The notes beneath the pieces are model-generated. The model was given only the letters and a program-made list of their open reading frames with translations, had not been told where the DNA came from and ran no database searches. 64,000 nt of DNA from Pelomonas caseinilytica (lineage in GTDB: Bacteria; Pseudomonadota; Gammaproteobacteria; Burkholderiales; Burkholderiaceae_C), in assembly GCF_021353235.1 (NCBI RefSeq), contig NZ_JAJTWT010000001.1, forward strand, positions 372,001 through 436,000, written 5' to 3'. The stretch's first letter is position 1. Every line of letters starts with the position of its first letter. A program made the translations under genes and the position numbers. Below are positions 57,538-64,000 of this stretch, one piece after another.

Positions 57538-58040
57538 AGGCCGCGATCACCGGCCGCCAGGCCCTGTGGCTGCGCGCCGCAGTCGTCGCGCTGCTGGCCT
57601 TGGCCAGCCTGGTGCTGCAAGCCCGGGCGCAGGCCCAGACCCAAGAGGCCCAGCCCACCGCCGACGACCCGGCGCTGGAGGCCCGCATGCTGGCCCTCAC
57701 CGCCGAGCTGCGCTGCCTCGTCTGCCAGAACCAGACCGTGGCCGACTCCCACGCCGCCCTGGCCGTGGACCTGCGCAACCAGGTGCGCGAGATGCTGCGC
57801 AAGGGCGCGAGCGACGACGAGGTGATGCGCTACATGACGGACCGCTATGGCGACTTCGTCCGCTACCGCCCGCCGCTGCAGGGCCGCACGGCGCTGCTGT
57901 GGGCGGGGCCGGCGGTGCTCGCCCTCGGCGGCCTGGCCGGCCTGCTGTGGCATTTGCGCCGGCGTCAGCAATGGGCCGAGTCCGACTTCGAGCCCGATCC
58001 CGAAACCCCCGAGACTTCCGAGGACGCCCATGTCGGCTGA
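57534..58040 (+). CDS. ccmH: Cytochrome c maturation protein CcmH
   Basis: 168 aa with signal peptide and one C-terminal membrane helix. Thiol motif RCLVCQNQ (Cys61, Cys64) and the family motif DRYGDFVRYRPP. It takes part in apocytochrome reduction and delivery to CcmF. It overlaps ccmI by 11 nt. Confidence 0.95.
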   Translation: MKAAITGRQALWLRAAVVALLALASLVLQARAQAQTQEAQPTADDPALEARMLALTAELRCLVCQNQTVADSHAALAVDLRNQVREMLRKGASDDEVMRYMTDRYGDFVRYRPPLQGRTALLWAGPAVLALGGLAGLLWHLRRRQQWAESDFEPDPETPETSEDAHVG

Positions 58041-59211
58041 ACTCCAACGCGTGCTCGCGCAGATCGAGCAGATCGAACAAGCCCACCGCCAGGGCGTGCT
58101 GCCCGCGGACCTCTATGCCGAGGCTCGCCAGCGCCTGGATGCCTTGCTGATGGCGGCGGTGGGGCCCGCACCGACCACGCCGGCGGCGCCACCGCCCGCA
58201 CGGAGAACCCGCTGGGCGACGCGCCAGGGCGCGGTACTGGCCGCCGTGGCCCTTGCCATCGGCGGCGCCGGTTACGCCTGGAAGGGCAGCCCCCGCCTCG
58301 GCGCGGCGGCGCCCGCCGCGTGGCCGGCCCCGACGGCAGCGCCGCAGGCCGCGGCCTCCGCGCCGCATGCCCTGGGCAACGACGCCATGGCCGGCATGGT
58401 CCAGGCCCTGGCCGAGCGCTTGAAAGCCAAGCCCGACGATGCCGAAGGCTGGGCCATGCTGGCCCGCTCGTACACGACGCTGGGCGACGTGGCCGCGTCG
58501 CTGCCGGCCTATGCCCAGGCCCTCAAGCTGGCCCCCAAGGACGCCGAGCTGATGGCCGACTACGCCGACGCGCTGGCCCTGCAGCAGGGCCGCCGGCTCG
58601 CTGGCGAACCGCTGGCCTGGGTGAAGAAAGCCCTGGCCCAGGACCCGCGCCAGCCCAAGGCCCTGCTGCTGGCCGGCACCGAGGCCTTCGACCGGCAGGA
58701 CATGGCCGCGGCGATCCGCTACTGGGAGCAGGTGGTGGCCGCAGGCCCGGCGGGCAGCGGCCTGGTCGAGCAGGCCCGCAACGGCCTCGACGACGCCCGC
58801 AAGGCGCAAGGCGGCGGCGCGGCCAGCCCGGTGCCGGCGGCGCCGGCCCAGGCGCAGCAGGTGGCCGCGGCCAAGGTGGGCGGCACGGTGCGCCTGTCGC
58901 CCGAGCTGGCGCGCGACGCCCGACCCGACGACACAGTCTTCGTCTTCGCCCGCGCCGCCGAGGGGCCACGCATGCCGCTCGCGCTGCTGCAACGCCGCGT
59001 GCGCGACCTGCCGCTGCGCTTCGAGCTGGACGACAGCCAGGCCATGAACCCCGCGGCCCGCCTCTCCAGCGCCCAGCGCGTGGTGGTGACGGCCCGCGTG
59101 AGCCGCTCGGGCCAGGCCCAGCCCCAGCCCGGCGACCTGGAAGGCGCCACGCAGGCCGTGGCCCTGGGCCGCAGCGACCTCGACGTGCTGATCGCCTCGC
59201 GCGTGCGCTGA
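58030..59211 (+). CDS. ccmI: Apocytochrome chaperone CcmI
   Basis: 393 aa. N-terminal CcmI segment, a membrane helix (VLAAVALAIGGAGYAW), TPR repeats (residues about 110-235) that bind apocytochrome C-termini, and a C-terminal CycH-type domain (FVFARAAEGPRMPLAL). It is the last gene of the operon; 8 bp separate its stop from the convergent FAD oxidoreductase gene. Confidence 0.92.
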   Translation: MSAELQRVLAQIEQIEQAHRQGVLPADLYAEARQRLDALLMAAVGPAPTTPAAPPPARRTRWATRQGAVLAAVALAIGGAGYAWKGSPRLGAAAPAAWPAPTAAPQAAASAPHALGNDAMAGMVQALAERLKAKPDDAEGWAMLARSYTTLGDVAASLPAYAQALKLAPKDAELMADYADALALQQGRRLAGEPLAWVKKALAQDPRQPKALLLAGTEAFDRQDMAAAIRYWEQVVAAGPAGSGLVEQARNGLDDARKAQGGGAASPVPAAPAQAQQVAAAKVGGTVRLSPELARDARPDDTVFVFARAAEGPRMPLALLQRRVRDLPLRFELDDSQAMNPAARLSSAQRVVVTARVSRSGQAQPQPGDLEGATQAVALGRSDLDVLIASRVR

Positions 59212-59219
59212 CGCCGCCT

Positions 59220-60512
59220 TCAGGCGGTGCCGTGCTTGGTGTCGAAGGCGATGCCCATGGCCTGCAGCAGCGGCGTCGGCAGCACCCCGCCGGCGCAGAC
59301 GATGACGTCGTCGTTGTCCACGGTCTCGGCGGTGCCTGCCGAGCTGAGCGAGACGTGGCCGAGGTCGATGGATGCCACCTCCGTGTTCAGGTGCAACGCC
59401 ACGCGCCCGCGGGCCACCGCGGCCTCCAGGGCCTGGCGGTTCTTGACCTTGACACGGTTGAACGCCGCGCTGCGATAGGCCAGGCGCACCGTCGTGCCGG
59501 GCTGCTCCGACAGCTGCACGGCGGCTTCCAGCGCGCTGTCGCCCCCGCCCACCACCAGCACGCGCCGGCCGCGGTACTGCTCGGCGTCGATCAGGCGGTA
59601 GACAACGTTGGGCAGCTCCTCGCCCGGGCAGCCCAGCTTGCGCGGGCTGCCCCGCCGGCCGATGGCCAGCAGCACCGACTGCGTGCGGTAGTCGCCCCGC
59701 GTGGCATGCACGACGAAGCCGGTGCCATCGGGCTCCACGCGCTGCATGGCGTCCTTGAAGCTGAGCTTGAGCCCGTGGCGCTCCACGACCTCCTGCCAGA
59801 AGGCCAGCAGCTTCTCCTTGGACACCTCCGACATGCGCACCTGCCCGACCAGGGGCAGCGTGACCGGCGCCGTCATCGCGATCTTGGCGCGCGGGTAGTG
59901 GTAGACGGAGCCGCCGAGCGAGTCCTCCTGCTCCAGCACCACGTAGCGCAGGCCATGCGCCTGAGCGGCCAGCGCCGCGCCAAGGCCCGCCGGGCCGGCG
60001 CCGATGATGACGACGTCGTAGCGGTCCGCCGGCGCCCGCCCCCGCCGCCGGATGCTGTCCACGGCCTGCACGCCCTGGGCCGCCGCCTTGCGGATCAGCC
60101 CCATGCCGCCGAGCTCCCCGGCGATGAAGAGGCCCGGCACGTTGGACTCGAAGTGCGGGTCCACCCGCGGGATGTCCACGCCCCGGCGCTCGGTGCCGAA
60201 GACGAGCTGGATGGCCTCCACCGGGCAGGCCGCCGCGCAGGCGCCATGGCCGATGCACGCCGCGGCGTTGATCAGTTCGGCCTTGCCAGCCACGATGCCC
60301 AGCGCGCCCTCCGGGCAGACGTGGGTGCAGCCCCCCGAGCCGATGCAGCGGATGGGGTCGACGATGGGATGCAGGGACGGGGGTTCGTTCAAGCCGGCGG
60401 CCAGCACCTCGGCCTTGACGGCGGCACCCTTGCGCTCACGGCGGTGGCGAAGGTAGAGGTGCAGGCTGACGGCGAGCGCAGCGAGCACCAGGTAGGGCAA
60501 CACGTTGGACAT
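59220..60512 (-). CDS. Membrane-anchored ferredoxin-FAD/NAD(P) oxidoreductase
   Basis: 430 aa. One N-terminal membrane anchor, then a two-cluster ferredoxin domain, then a thioredoxin-reductase-like FAD domain (VVIIGAGPAGLGAAL) and NAD(P) motif (RVLVVGGGDSALEAAV). The cluster motifs read CIGSGGCTHVCP (Cys56, 62, 66) and CIGHGACAAACP (Cys86, 92, 96): the second Cys of each is replaced, by Ser59 and His89. The clusters may therefore be 3Fe-4S or have non-Cys ligands. ATG 60512. An OmpR-type box lies 46 bp upstream. It probably feeds or drains electrons of the neighbouring cytochrome b/DHC/SHP module; substrate unknown. Confidence 0.85.
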   Translation of the reverse strand: MSNVLPYLVLAALAVSLHLYLRHRRERKGAAVKAEVLAAGLNEPPSLHPIVDPIRCIGSGGCTHVCPEGALGIVAGKAELINAAACIGHGACAAACPVEAIQLVFGTERRGVDIPRVDPHFESNVPGLFIAGELGGMGLIRKAAAQGVQAVDSIRRRGRAPADRYDVVIIGAGPAGLGAALAAQAHGLRYVVLEQEDSLGGSVYHYPRAKIAMTAPVTLPLVGQVRMSEVSKEKLLAFWQEVVERHGLKLSFKDAMQRVEPDGTGFVVHATRGDYRTQSVLLAIGRRGSPRKLGCPGEELPNVVYRLIDAEQYRGRRVLVVGGGDSALEAAVQLSEQPGTTVRLAYRSAAFNRVKVKNRQALEAAVARGRVALHLNTEVASIDLGHVSLSSAGTAETVDNDDVIVCAGGVLPTPLLQAMGIAFDTKHGTA

Positions 60513-60541
60513 CGGCCGGGTCAGCGTGAGGTCGGCGGCCC

Positions 60542-60574
60542 AGTGTCCGCACCCAGGCTGAAGCCGAGCTGAAC
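60542..60574 (-). promoter_or_regulatory. OmpR-type box and -10 of the FAD oxidoreductase gene
   Basis: Minus strand: GTTCAG-CTCGG-CTTCAG (60574-60558), 10 nt, GACACT (60547-60542). The start point would be near 60535, leaving a leader of about 23 nt. Confidence 0.6.
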
Positions 60575-60601
60575 GCCTGGCGCAGCAGCCGGCCGCCGGC
60601 T

Positions 60602-61351
60602 TCAATCATCGTCGTCGTGGTGGTGGTCGCGGTGATGCCCATCACGGCGTTCGCCCTGGGTCGCCGACGTGCCCTCGGTGCCGCCTTGCAGGGTCTGCCA
60701 ACCCACGAAGCCCAGGTAGGCCGCGACCACCAGGCCGGCCAGCCACGCGCGGTTGGCCTTGACGAGGTCGGGACCCGCGCCGGGCGTGCGCCCCGTCAGC
60801 ATCGGGGCCGCGAGGTTCCTGCGTCGCAGGACCGACAGCACGACGATCAGGGCCAGGTGAGCGACGACCAGGGCCATGGCCGAGTTGGCGAAGAACTCGT
60901 GCACCTCCTCCCAGGCGTCCTCCAGACCCAGCCATTCGATGTAGCCCGCGTAGCCGGCCAGCACCAGCGGCGCCGCGACGAGCACCAGCAGACCCATGGC
61001 CGCGCCCATGCCGAGCGTGGCCGCACGCGGCAGGTCGACCTGCCCGGCCCGGGCATTGCGCAGCCAGTCGCCCAGGCCACTGACGCGGTGCCACAGCAGG
61101 GCCAGCCTGGCCTGGCGCGGCCCGACCAGGCCGTAGACCAGCCGGAACAGCAGCAGGCCGCCGAAGGCATAACCCAGCGTCACATGGACGCCGCGCCAGC
61201 GCTCGGACTCGGCCGTGATCCAGGCGCCGGCAAAGCTCAGCGCGAACAGCCAGTGGAAGGCCCGCACCGGGGCGTCGATCGTCAGCCGCCCGGGGCGGGC
61301 GGTGGCCGCGCGGCCCGCGGCTTCGGGGACAGGGGTGGTCGTGAGGCTCAT
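60602..61351 (-). CDS. Cytochrome b561-type membrane protein of the SHP/DHC module
   Basis: 249 aa, about four membrane segments. Heme-ligand candidates: His33 (APVRAFHWLF), His56 (GVHVTLGYAFGG) and a later pair (EVHEFFANS, VVAHLAL), as in the Ni-hydrogenase-type cytochromes b. The extreme C-terminus is His/Asp-rich (GHHRDHHHDDDD), a likely metal-binding tail. It is expected to pass electrons between quinol and the diheme cytochrome encoded upstream. Start ATG 61351; the diheme gene ends 20 bp before. Confidence 0.9.
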   Translation of the reverse strand: MSLTTTPVPEAAGRAATARPGRLTIDAPVRAFHWLFALSFAGAWITAESERWRGVHVTLGYAFGGLLLFRLVYGLVGPRQARLALLWHRVSGLGDWLRNARAGQVDLPRAATLGMGAAMGLLVLVAAPLVLAGYAGYIEWLGLEDAWEEVHEFFANSAMALVVAHLALIVVLSVLRRRNLAAPMLTGRTPGAGPDLVKANRAWLAGLVVAAYLGFVGWQTLQGGTEGTSATQGERRDGHHRDHHHDDDD

Positions 61352-61371
61352 GGAGGGCTCCGTGATCGGGT

Positions 61372-61881
61372 TCAGTCGTCCCAGGCCGCGCGCTGGCGGG
61401 CGCTGAGGCCTTCGGGCATGCGCAGGCCGTGCTCGCTGTACCGGCCTTGGTCGGCACCGCTGTGGCAGGCCATGCAGTTCGCGGCCGAACGGACGCTGGG
61501 CAGGCGCCAGGTGGCCGCCTCGATGTGCCGGTGCTTGTGTTCGAACCGCGCTGTGCGGGTGATGCGGTCCTCGGGCACGGTGGCGCGAGCGTCGCGCCCG
61601 GCGTTGTCCTGCAGCCATTGGCCGAGGCGCTGGACGTCCTGCGGGTCCAGCGAGGCGTCGGTGCCGAAGTGCCTGTCCAGCCCGCCCATCAAACGGGCCC
61701 ACGATGCGGCGGGCAGCATGCGCGGCGGGTAGGCCACGTGGCAGGCCGCGCACTCCTGCACGTAGGCCTTGGGCCAGGCGACGGCGGTGCGGCCTTCGTG
61801 ATCATCGGCGTGGACCGCCGGGCTCAGCGGCAGGGCCGACAGGGCGAGCGCGGCACGGGAGAGGAAGGTGTGGAAGTTCAT
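61372..61881 (-). CDS. Diheme cytochrome c (DHC)
   Basis: 169 aa, signal peptide to about residue 25, two heme motifs: CAACH (44-48) and CMACH (135-139). Arrangement and length fit the DHC family, the electron donor of SHP in photosynthetic and other proteobacteria. It sits between the SHP gene (15 bp) and the cytochrome b gene (20 bp) in one minus-strand operon. Confidence 0.9.
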   Translation of the reverse strand: MNFHTFLSRAALALSALPLSPAVHADDHEGRTAVAWPKAYVQECAACHVAYPPRMLPAASWARLMGGLDRHFGTDASLDPQDVQRLGQWLQDNAGRDARATVPEDRITRTARFEHKHRHIEAATWRLPSVRSAANCMACHSGADQGRYSEHGLRMPEGLSARQRAAWDD

Positions 61882-61896
61882 CGCGGCCTCCCCGGT

Positions 61897-62295
61897 TCAG
61901 CGCAGCGACTGCAGCCAGGCCAGCACGTCGGCCTTCTCGGCCGGGGTGCATTCGCGCTTCACCACGTCCTTGCAATTGCGGCGGAACCACTTCTCCACGC
62001 GGCGCTCGTCGGTGAAGGCCTTGGGGTTGAAGGCGGGAGCCAGCGGATCGATGGGCTTGGCCGTGACGGCATGGCGCCCGGCATCGACGGGCAGCTGGCC
62101 GTGGCATGAGGCGCAGGACCACTCGGCGCCGTGGCGGCTGATGAAGAAGGAGCGGCCACGCTCGGCCTGGGCCGGCGCGTCCGCGGCGGCTTCGTAAGCT
62201 TTTTGCAGCCGGGCAGGCGAAGTCGCCTGGGCGAGCGCCGGCAGCGCAGCGGCGGCCAGCAGAGGCAGCAGGGCAAGGGCAGGTTTCAGTCTCAT
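61897..62295 (-). CDS. SHP-type monoheme cytochrome c (DUF1924)
   Basis: 132 aa, signal peptide about 1-23, single CASCH motif (61-65). The C-terminal half (NPKAFTDERRVEKWFRRNCK, then ECTPAEKADVLAWL) is the DUF1924 signature of sphaeroides heme protein. SHP has an unusual Asn heme ligand and binds oxygen and NO when reduced, and works with DHC and a cytochrome b. ATG 62295. First gene of the operon, with two OmpR-type boxes upstream. Confidence 0.9.
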   Translation of the reverse strand: MRLKPALALLPLLAAAALPALAQATSPARLQKAYEAAADAPAQAERGRSFFISRHGAEWSCASCHGQLPVDAGRHAVTAKPIDPLAPAFNPKAFTDERRVEKWFRRNCKDVVKRECTPAEKADVLAWLQSLR

Positions 62296-62337
62296 GGGCA
62301 GTCCTCGAGCAGGCGCAGCCATCATCGAAAACCGCCC

Positions 62338-62376
62338 TTGAACGCCTGCTGAACCGGCCGTTCATGTGGCGTTCAG
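62338..62376. promoter_or_regulatory. Pair of OmpR-type boxes upstream of the SHP operon
   Basis: Minus strand GTTCAG-CAGGC-GTTCAA (62354-62338), followed after 11 nt by GATGAT (62326-62321) as possible -10 for the SHP gene. Immediately beside it, on the plus strand, is a second box GTTCAT-GTGGC-GTTCAG (62360-62376). Confidence 0.6.
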
Positions 62377-62409
62377 CGTGGCGCCGCGGGCCGGCGCGGG
62401 TCGGCCCGC

Positions 62410-63339
62410 TCAGCCCCGCTGGCGCTCCGCCAGCATCTCGACGAAGCGCCTCACCTTGGCCGGCCGGAAGCGAGCCGCCGGATAGACGACGTGGACGCCA
62501 CCGCTCGCCAGGGTCCACTCGGGTAGCAACTGGACGAGACGGCCCTGCGCCACGTCCGCCGCCACGGCGTAGTCGGGCAGGACGGACAGGCCGGCCCCTT
62601 GGCAGACGGCTTCGCGCACCGCCAGCGTCGCGTCCAGGCGGATGGCGGCGTCGACCTTCACCCGGCACTGCTTTCCATGCGCATCGGTGAACGCCCAGTC
62701 CTCGGGCGCCCGCAAGGCCGAGTTGGCGACAAAGGGCAGCGCAGCCACCTGCTCAGGCCCACCCGAGCGGTGGAGCCGGCGGGCCCAGTCGGGCGTTGCG
62801 ACCAGCAGCTGCCTGAAGCTGCCGATCTGCCGCGCCTGCAGCCCCAGGTCCGTCAGCCAGCCAACGCGGATGGCGAGCTCGGCCTCGCCGGCGTGCAGGT
62901 CGAGGAACTGGTCGCTGAGCATCATCTCCACCTTGCACTGCGGATAGGCTCGCGAGAACTCGACGACGACGCCGACCACCGTCGTCAGGCCGTAGTCCAG
63001 CGGCGCCGTCAGTCGCAGGGTGCCGGTGGGCTCCGTCGGCACGCCGGCCAGTTCGTCGAAGGCATCGCCGGCCTCCCTCAGGATGACCGCGCAGCGCTCG
63101 TAGAAGCTCCGCCCGGCCTCGGTCGGCACGACCCGGCGGGTGGTGCGGGTCAGCAACTGGGCGCCGAACTCGGCCTCCAGCCGCGCCACCTGCTGGCTGA
63201 CGACGGCCTTGGTGATGCCCAGGCGCTCGGCGGCGGCCGTGAAGCCGCCGGCCTCGACGACGGCGGCGAAGTAGGCCAGCCGTTTCAGGTTGGCCAGATT
63301 GGCATGGCCGGATGGCCGCCGACTGTTTGCTGTTGGCAT
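62410..63339 (-). CDS. LysR-family transcriptional regulator
   Basis: 309 aa. N-terminal winged helix-turn-helix (LAYFAAVVEAGGFTAAAERL then KAVVSQQVARLEAEFGAQLL), typical of the group that resembles DhcR/TrmB-like LysR proteins of Burkholderiales; C-terminal substrate-binding domain about 105-305. It is divergent from the DsbA-family gene and most probably regulates it and itself through the intervening 82 bp. Effector unknown. Confidence 0.93.
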   Translation of the reverse strand: MPTANSRRPSGHANLANLKRLAYFAAVVEAGGFTAAAERLGITKAVVSQQVARLEAEFGAQLLTRTTRRVVPTEAGRSFYERCAVILREAGDAFDELAGVPTEPTGTLRLTAPLDYGLTTVVGVVVEFSRAYPQCKVEMMLSDQFLDLHAGEAELAIRVGWLTDLGLQARQIGSFRQLLVATPDWARRLHRSGGPEQVAALPFVANSALRAPEDWAFTDAHGKQCRVKVDAAIRLDATLAVREAVCQGAGLSVLPDYAVAADVAQGRLVQLLPEWTLASGGVHVVYPAARFRPAKVRRFVEMLAERQRG

Positions 63340-63359
63340 ACAGAAAGTCTACAGAGTAT
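63338..63359. promoter_or_regulatory. Possible LysR operator
   Basis: ATAC (63338-63341) and GTAT (63356-63359) form an inverted repeat with a 14-bp centre, overlapping the LysR start codon in the divergent promoter region. Short, so only suggestive. Confidence 0.3.
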
Positions 63360-63421
63360 GGATTTTTCTTGTGATCTCCGCTTCCTAGGATGAGGGCATC
63401 CGAGACAGGAATCGCCGTCCC

Positions 63422-64000
63422 ATGAAACCCACCCTCCACTACGTCTTCGATCCGCTCTGCGGCTGGTGCTATGGCGCCAGCCTGGCGGTCGGGATCGTCG
63501 CCGCCACCGGCGCGGCCCAGCTCCGACTGCTGCCCAGCGGCCTGTTCCAGGGCGACGGTGCGCGCCCGATGGACGACAACTTCGCCGCCTACGCCTGGTC
63601 CAACGACCAGCGCATCCAGCACCTGACGGGCCAGCTTTTCTCGCAGCGCTACCGCGACGGCGTGCTGGCCGACCGCCGGCAGCGCTTCGACAGCGGCCCC
63701 GCGACGCTGGCGCTGAGCGCCGTCGCCCTGACGGCGCCCGAGCAGGAGGTGCAGGCGCTGGCGGCCATCCAGCGTGCCCGTTATGTCGACGGACAGGACG
63801 TCACCAGCCCAGACGTCCTGGCCGCGACCCTGGCCGCCCTGGGCCTGACCCAGGCGGCACGGCGCTTCCAGGCCGCCGACCCGGCCGTCCAGGCCACCGC
63901 CGACGCCCGCATCGCCCAGGCGCGGGCCCTGATGCAACGCCACGGTGCGCGCGGCGTGCCGACCTTCATCCGCGAAGCCGGCGGCCACGAGCGGTTGCTC
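63422..64000 (+). CDS. DsbA-family (FrnE-like) thioredoxin-fold protein, 3' end beyond the window
   Basis: 193 codons visible, no stop before the right edge. The N-terminus HYVFDPLCGWCYGAS carries the CGWC redox motif (Cys13, Cys16) at the start of a thioredoxin fold with a helical insert (residues about 60-150). GARGVPTFI is the cis-Pro loop. There is no signal peptide, so it is a cytoplasmic thiol oxidoreductase or isomerase of the FrnE-like group. It is divergent from the LysR gene, its likely regulator. Confidence 0.88.
   Translation, partial: MKPTLHYVFDPLCGWCYGASLAVGIVAATGAAQLRLLPSGLFQGDGARPMDDNFAAYAWSNDQRIQHLTGQLFSQRYRDGVLADRRQRFDSGPATLALSAVALTAPEQEVQALAAIQRARYVDGQDVTSPDVLAATLAALGLTQAARRFQAADPAVQATADARIAQARALMQRHGARGVPTFIREAGGHERLL

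Noticed and set aside
63360-63400. Sigma-70 promoter of the DsbA-family gene from TAGGAT (63386-63391)
   Set aside because: No acceptable -35 at 16-18 bp; left unassigned.

Overview
The window looks like a chromosome segment of a very GC-rich betaproteobacterium, most likely a Burkholderiales member of the Rubrivivax/Leptothrix/Roseateles type. This rests on gene content and order (argA-yggX, dnaG-rpoD, hemH-S4 protein-grpE-dnaK-dnaJ, an RpoD with a Lys/Ala/Pro-rich N-terminal tail) and on a sigma-32 promoter that matches the proteobacterial consensus. No rRNA, tRNA, IS element, prophage or CRISPR array was recognised.

Layout. 1-9.9 kb: a Ser/Thr kinase cut by the left edge, a pseudokinase-HDOD protein, hrpA, a VOC protein, argA, a nested inverted-repeat element, yggX and an H-NS-like protein. 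10-18.9 kb: a membrane PAS-GGDEF-EAL protein with altered active sites, dnaG, rpoD with a strong promoter and long leader, and a cyclase-FHA protein. 19-24.5 kb: hemH, an S4 RNA-binding protein, and the heat-shock genes grpE, dnaK, dnaJ with RpoH-type promoters. 24.7-34 kb: a receiver-TPR protein, a lipid A phosphoethanolamine transferase, a radical SAM protein whose start is overlapped by a LexA box, an MFS transporter, and a large membrane protein ending in a patatin domain.

34-42.8 kb (minus strand): a heavy-metal RND efflux operon in the order membrane-fusion protein, pump, DUF3240, outer-membrane factor, response regulator, histidine kinase. It is preceded by a second OmpR-type regulator that lacks a usable receiver.

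43-59.2 kb (plus strand) is the most striking part. A membrane cytochrome b, a 24-heme cytochrome c, a 53-heme cytochrome c built from seven 459-bp tandem repeats, and an outer-membrane beta-barrel protein with a TPR region are followed, with overlapping frames, by the whole cytochrome c maturation set ccmABCDEFGHI. I read this as a candidate electron conduit from the quinone pool across the periplasm to or through the outer membrane, co-transcribed with the machinery that attaches its roughly 77 hemes.

59.2-62.4 kb (minus strand) holds a second redox module: an SHP-type cytochrome (DUF1924), a diheme cytochrome c, a cytochrome b, and a membrane-anchored ferredoxin-FAD oxidoreductase. A LysR regulator and a divergent DsbA/FrnE-like protein, cut by the right edge, close the window.

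Six 17-bp direct repeats of the type CTTAAG/GTTCAG-N5-CTTCAG, resembling PmrA/QseB-family operators, sit in front of the efflux operon, the receiver-less regulator, the giant cytochrome operon, the FAD oxidoreductase and the SHP operon. They suggest that metal efflux and both redox modules form one regulon, probably under the two-component system inside the efflux operon.
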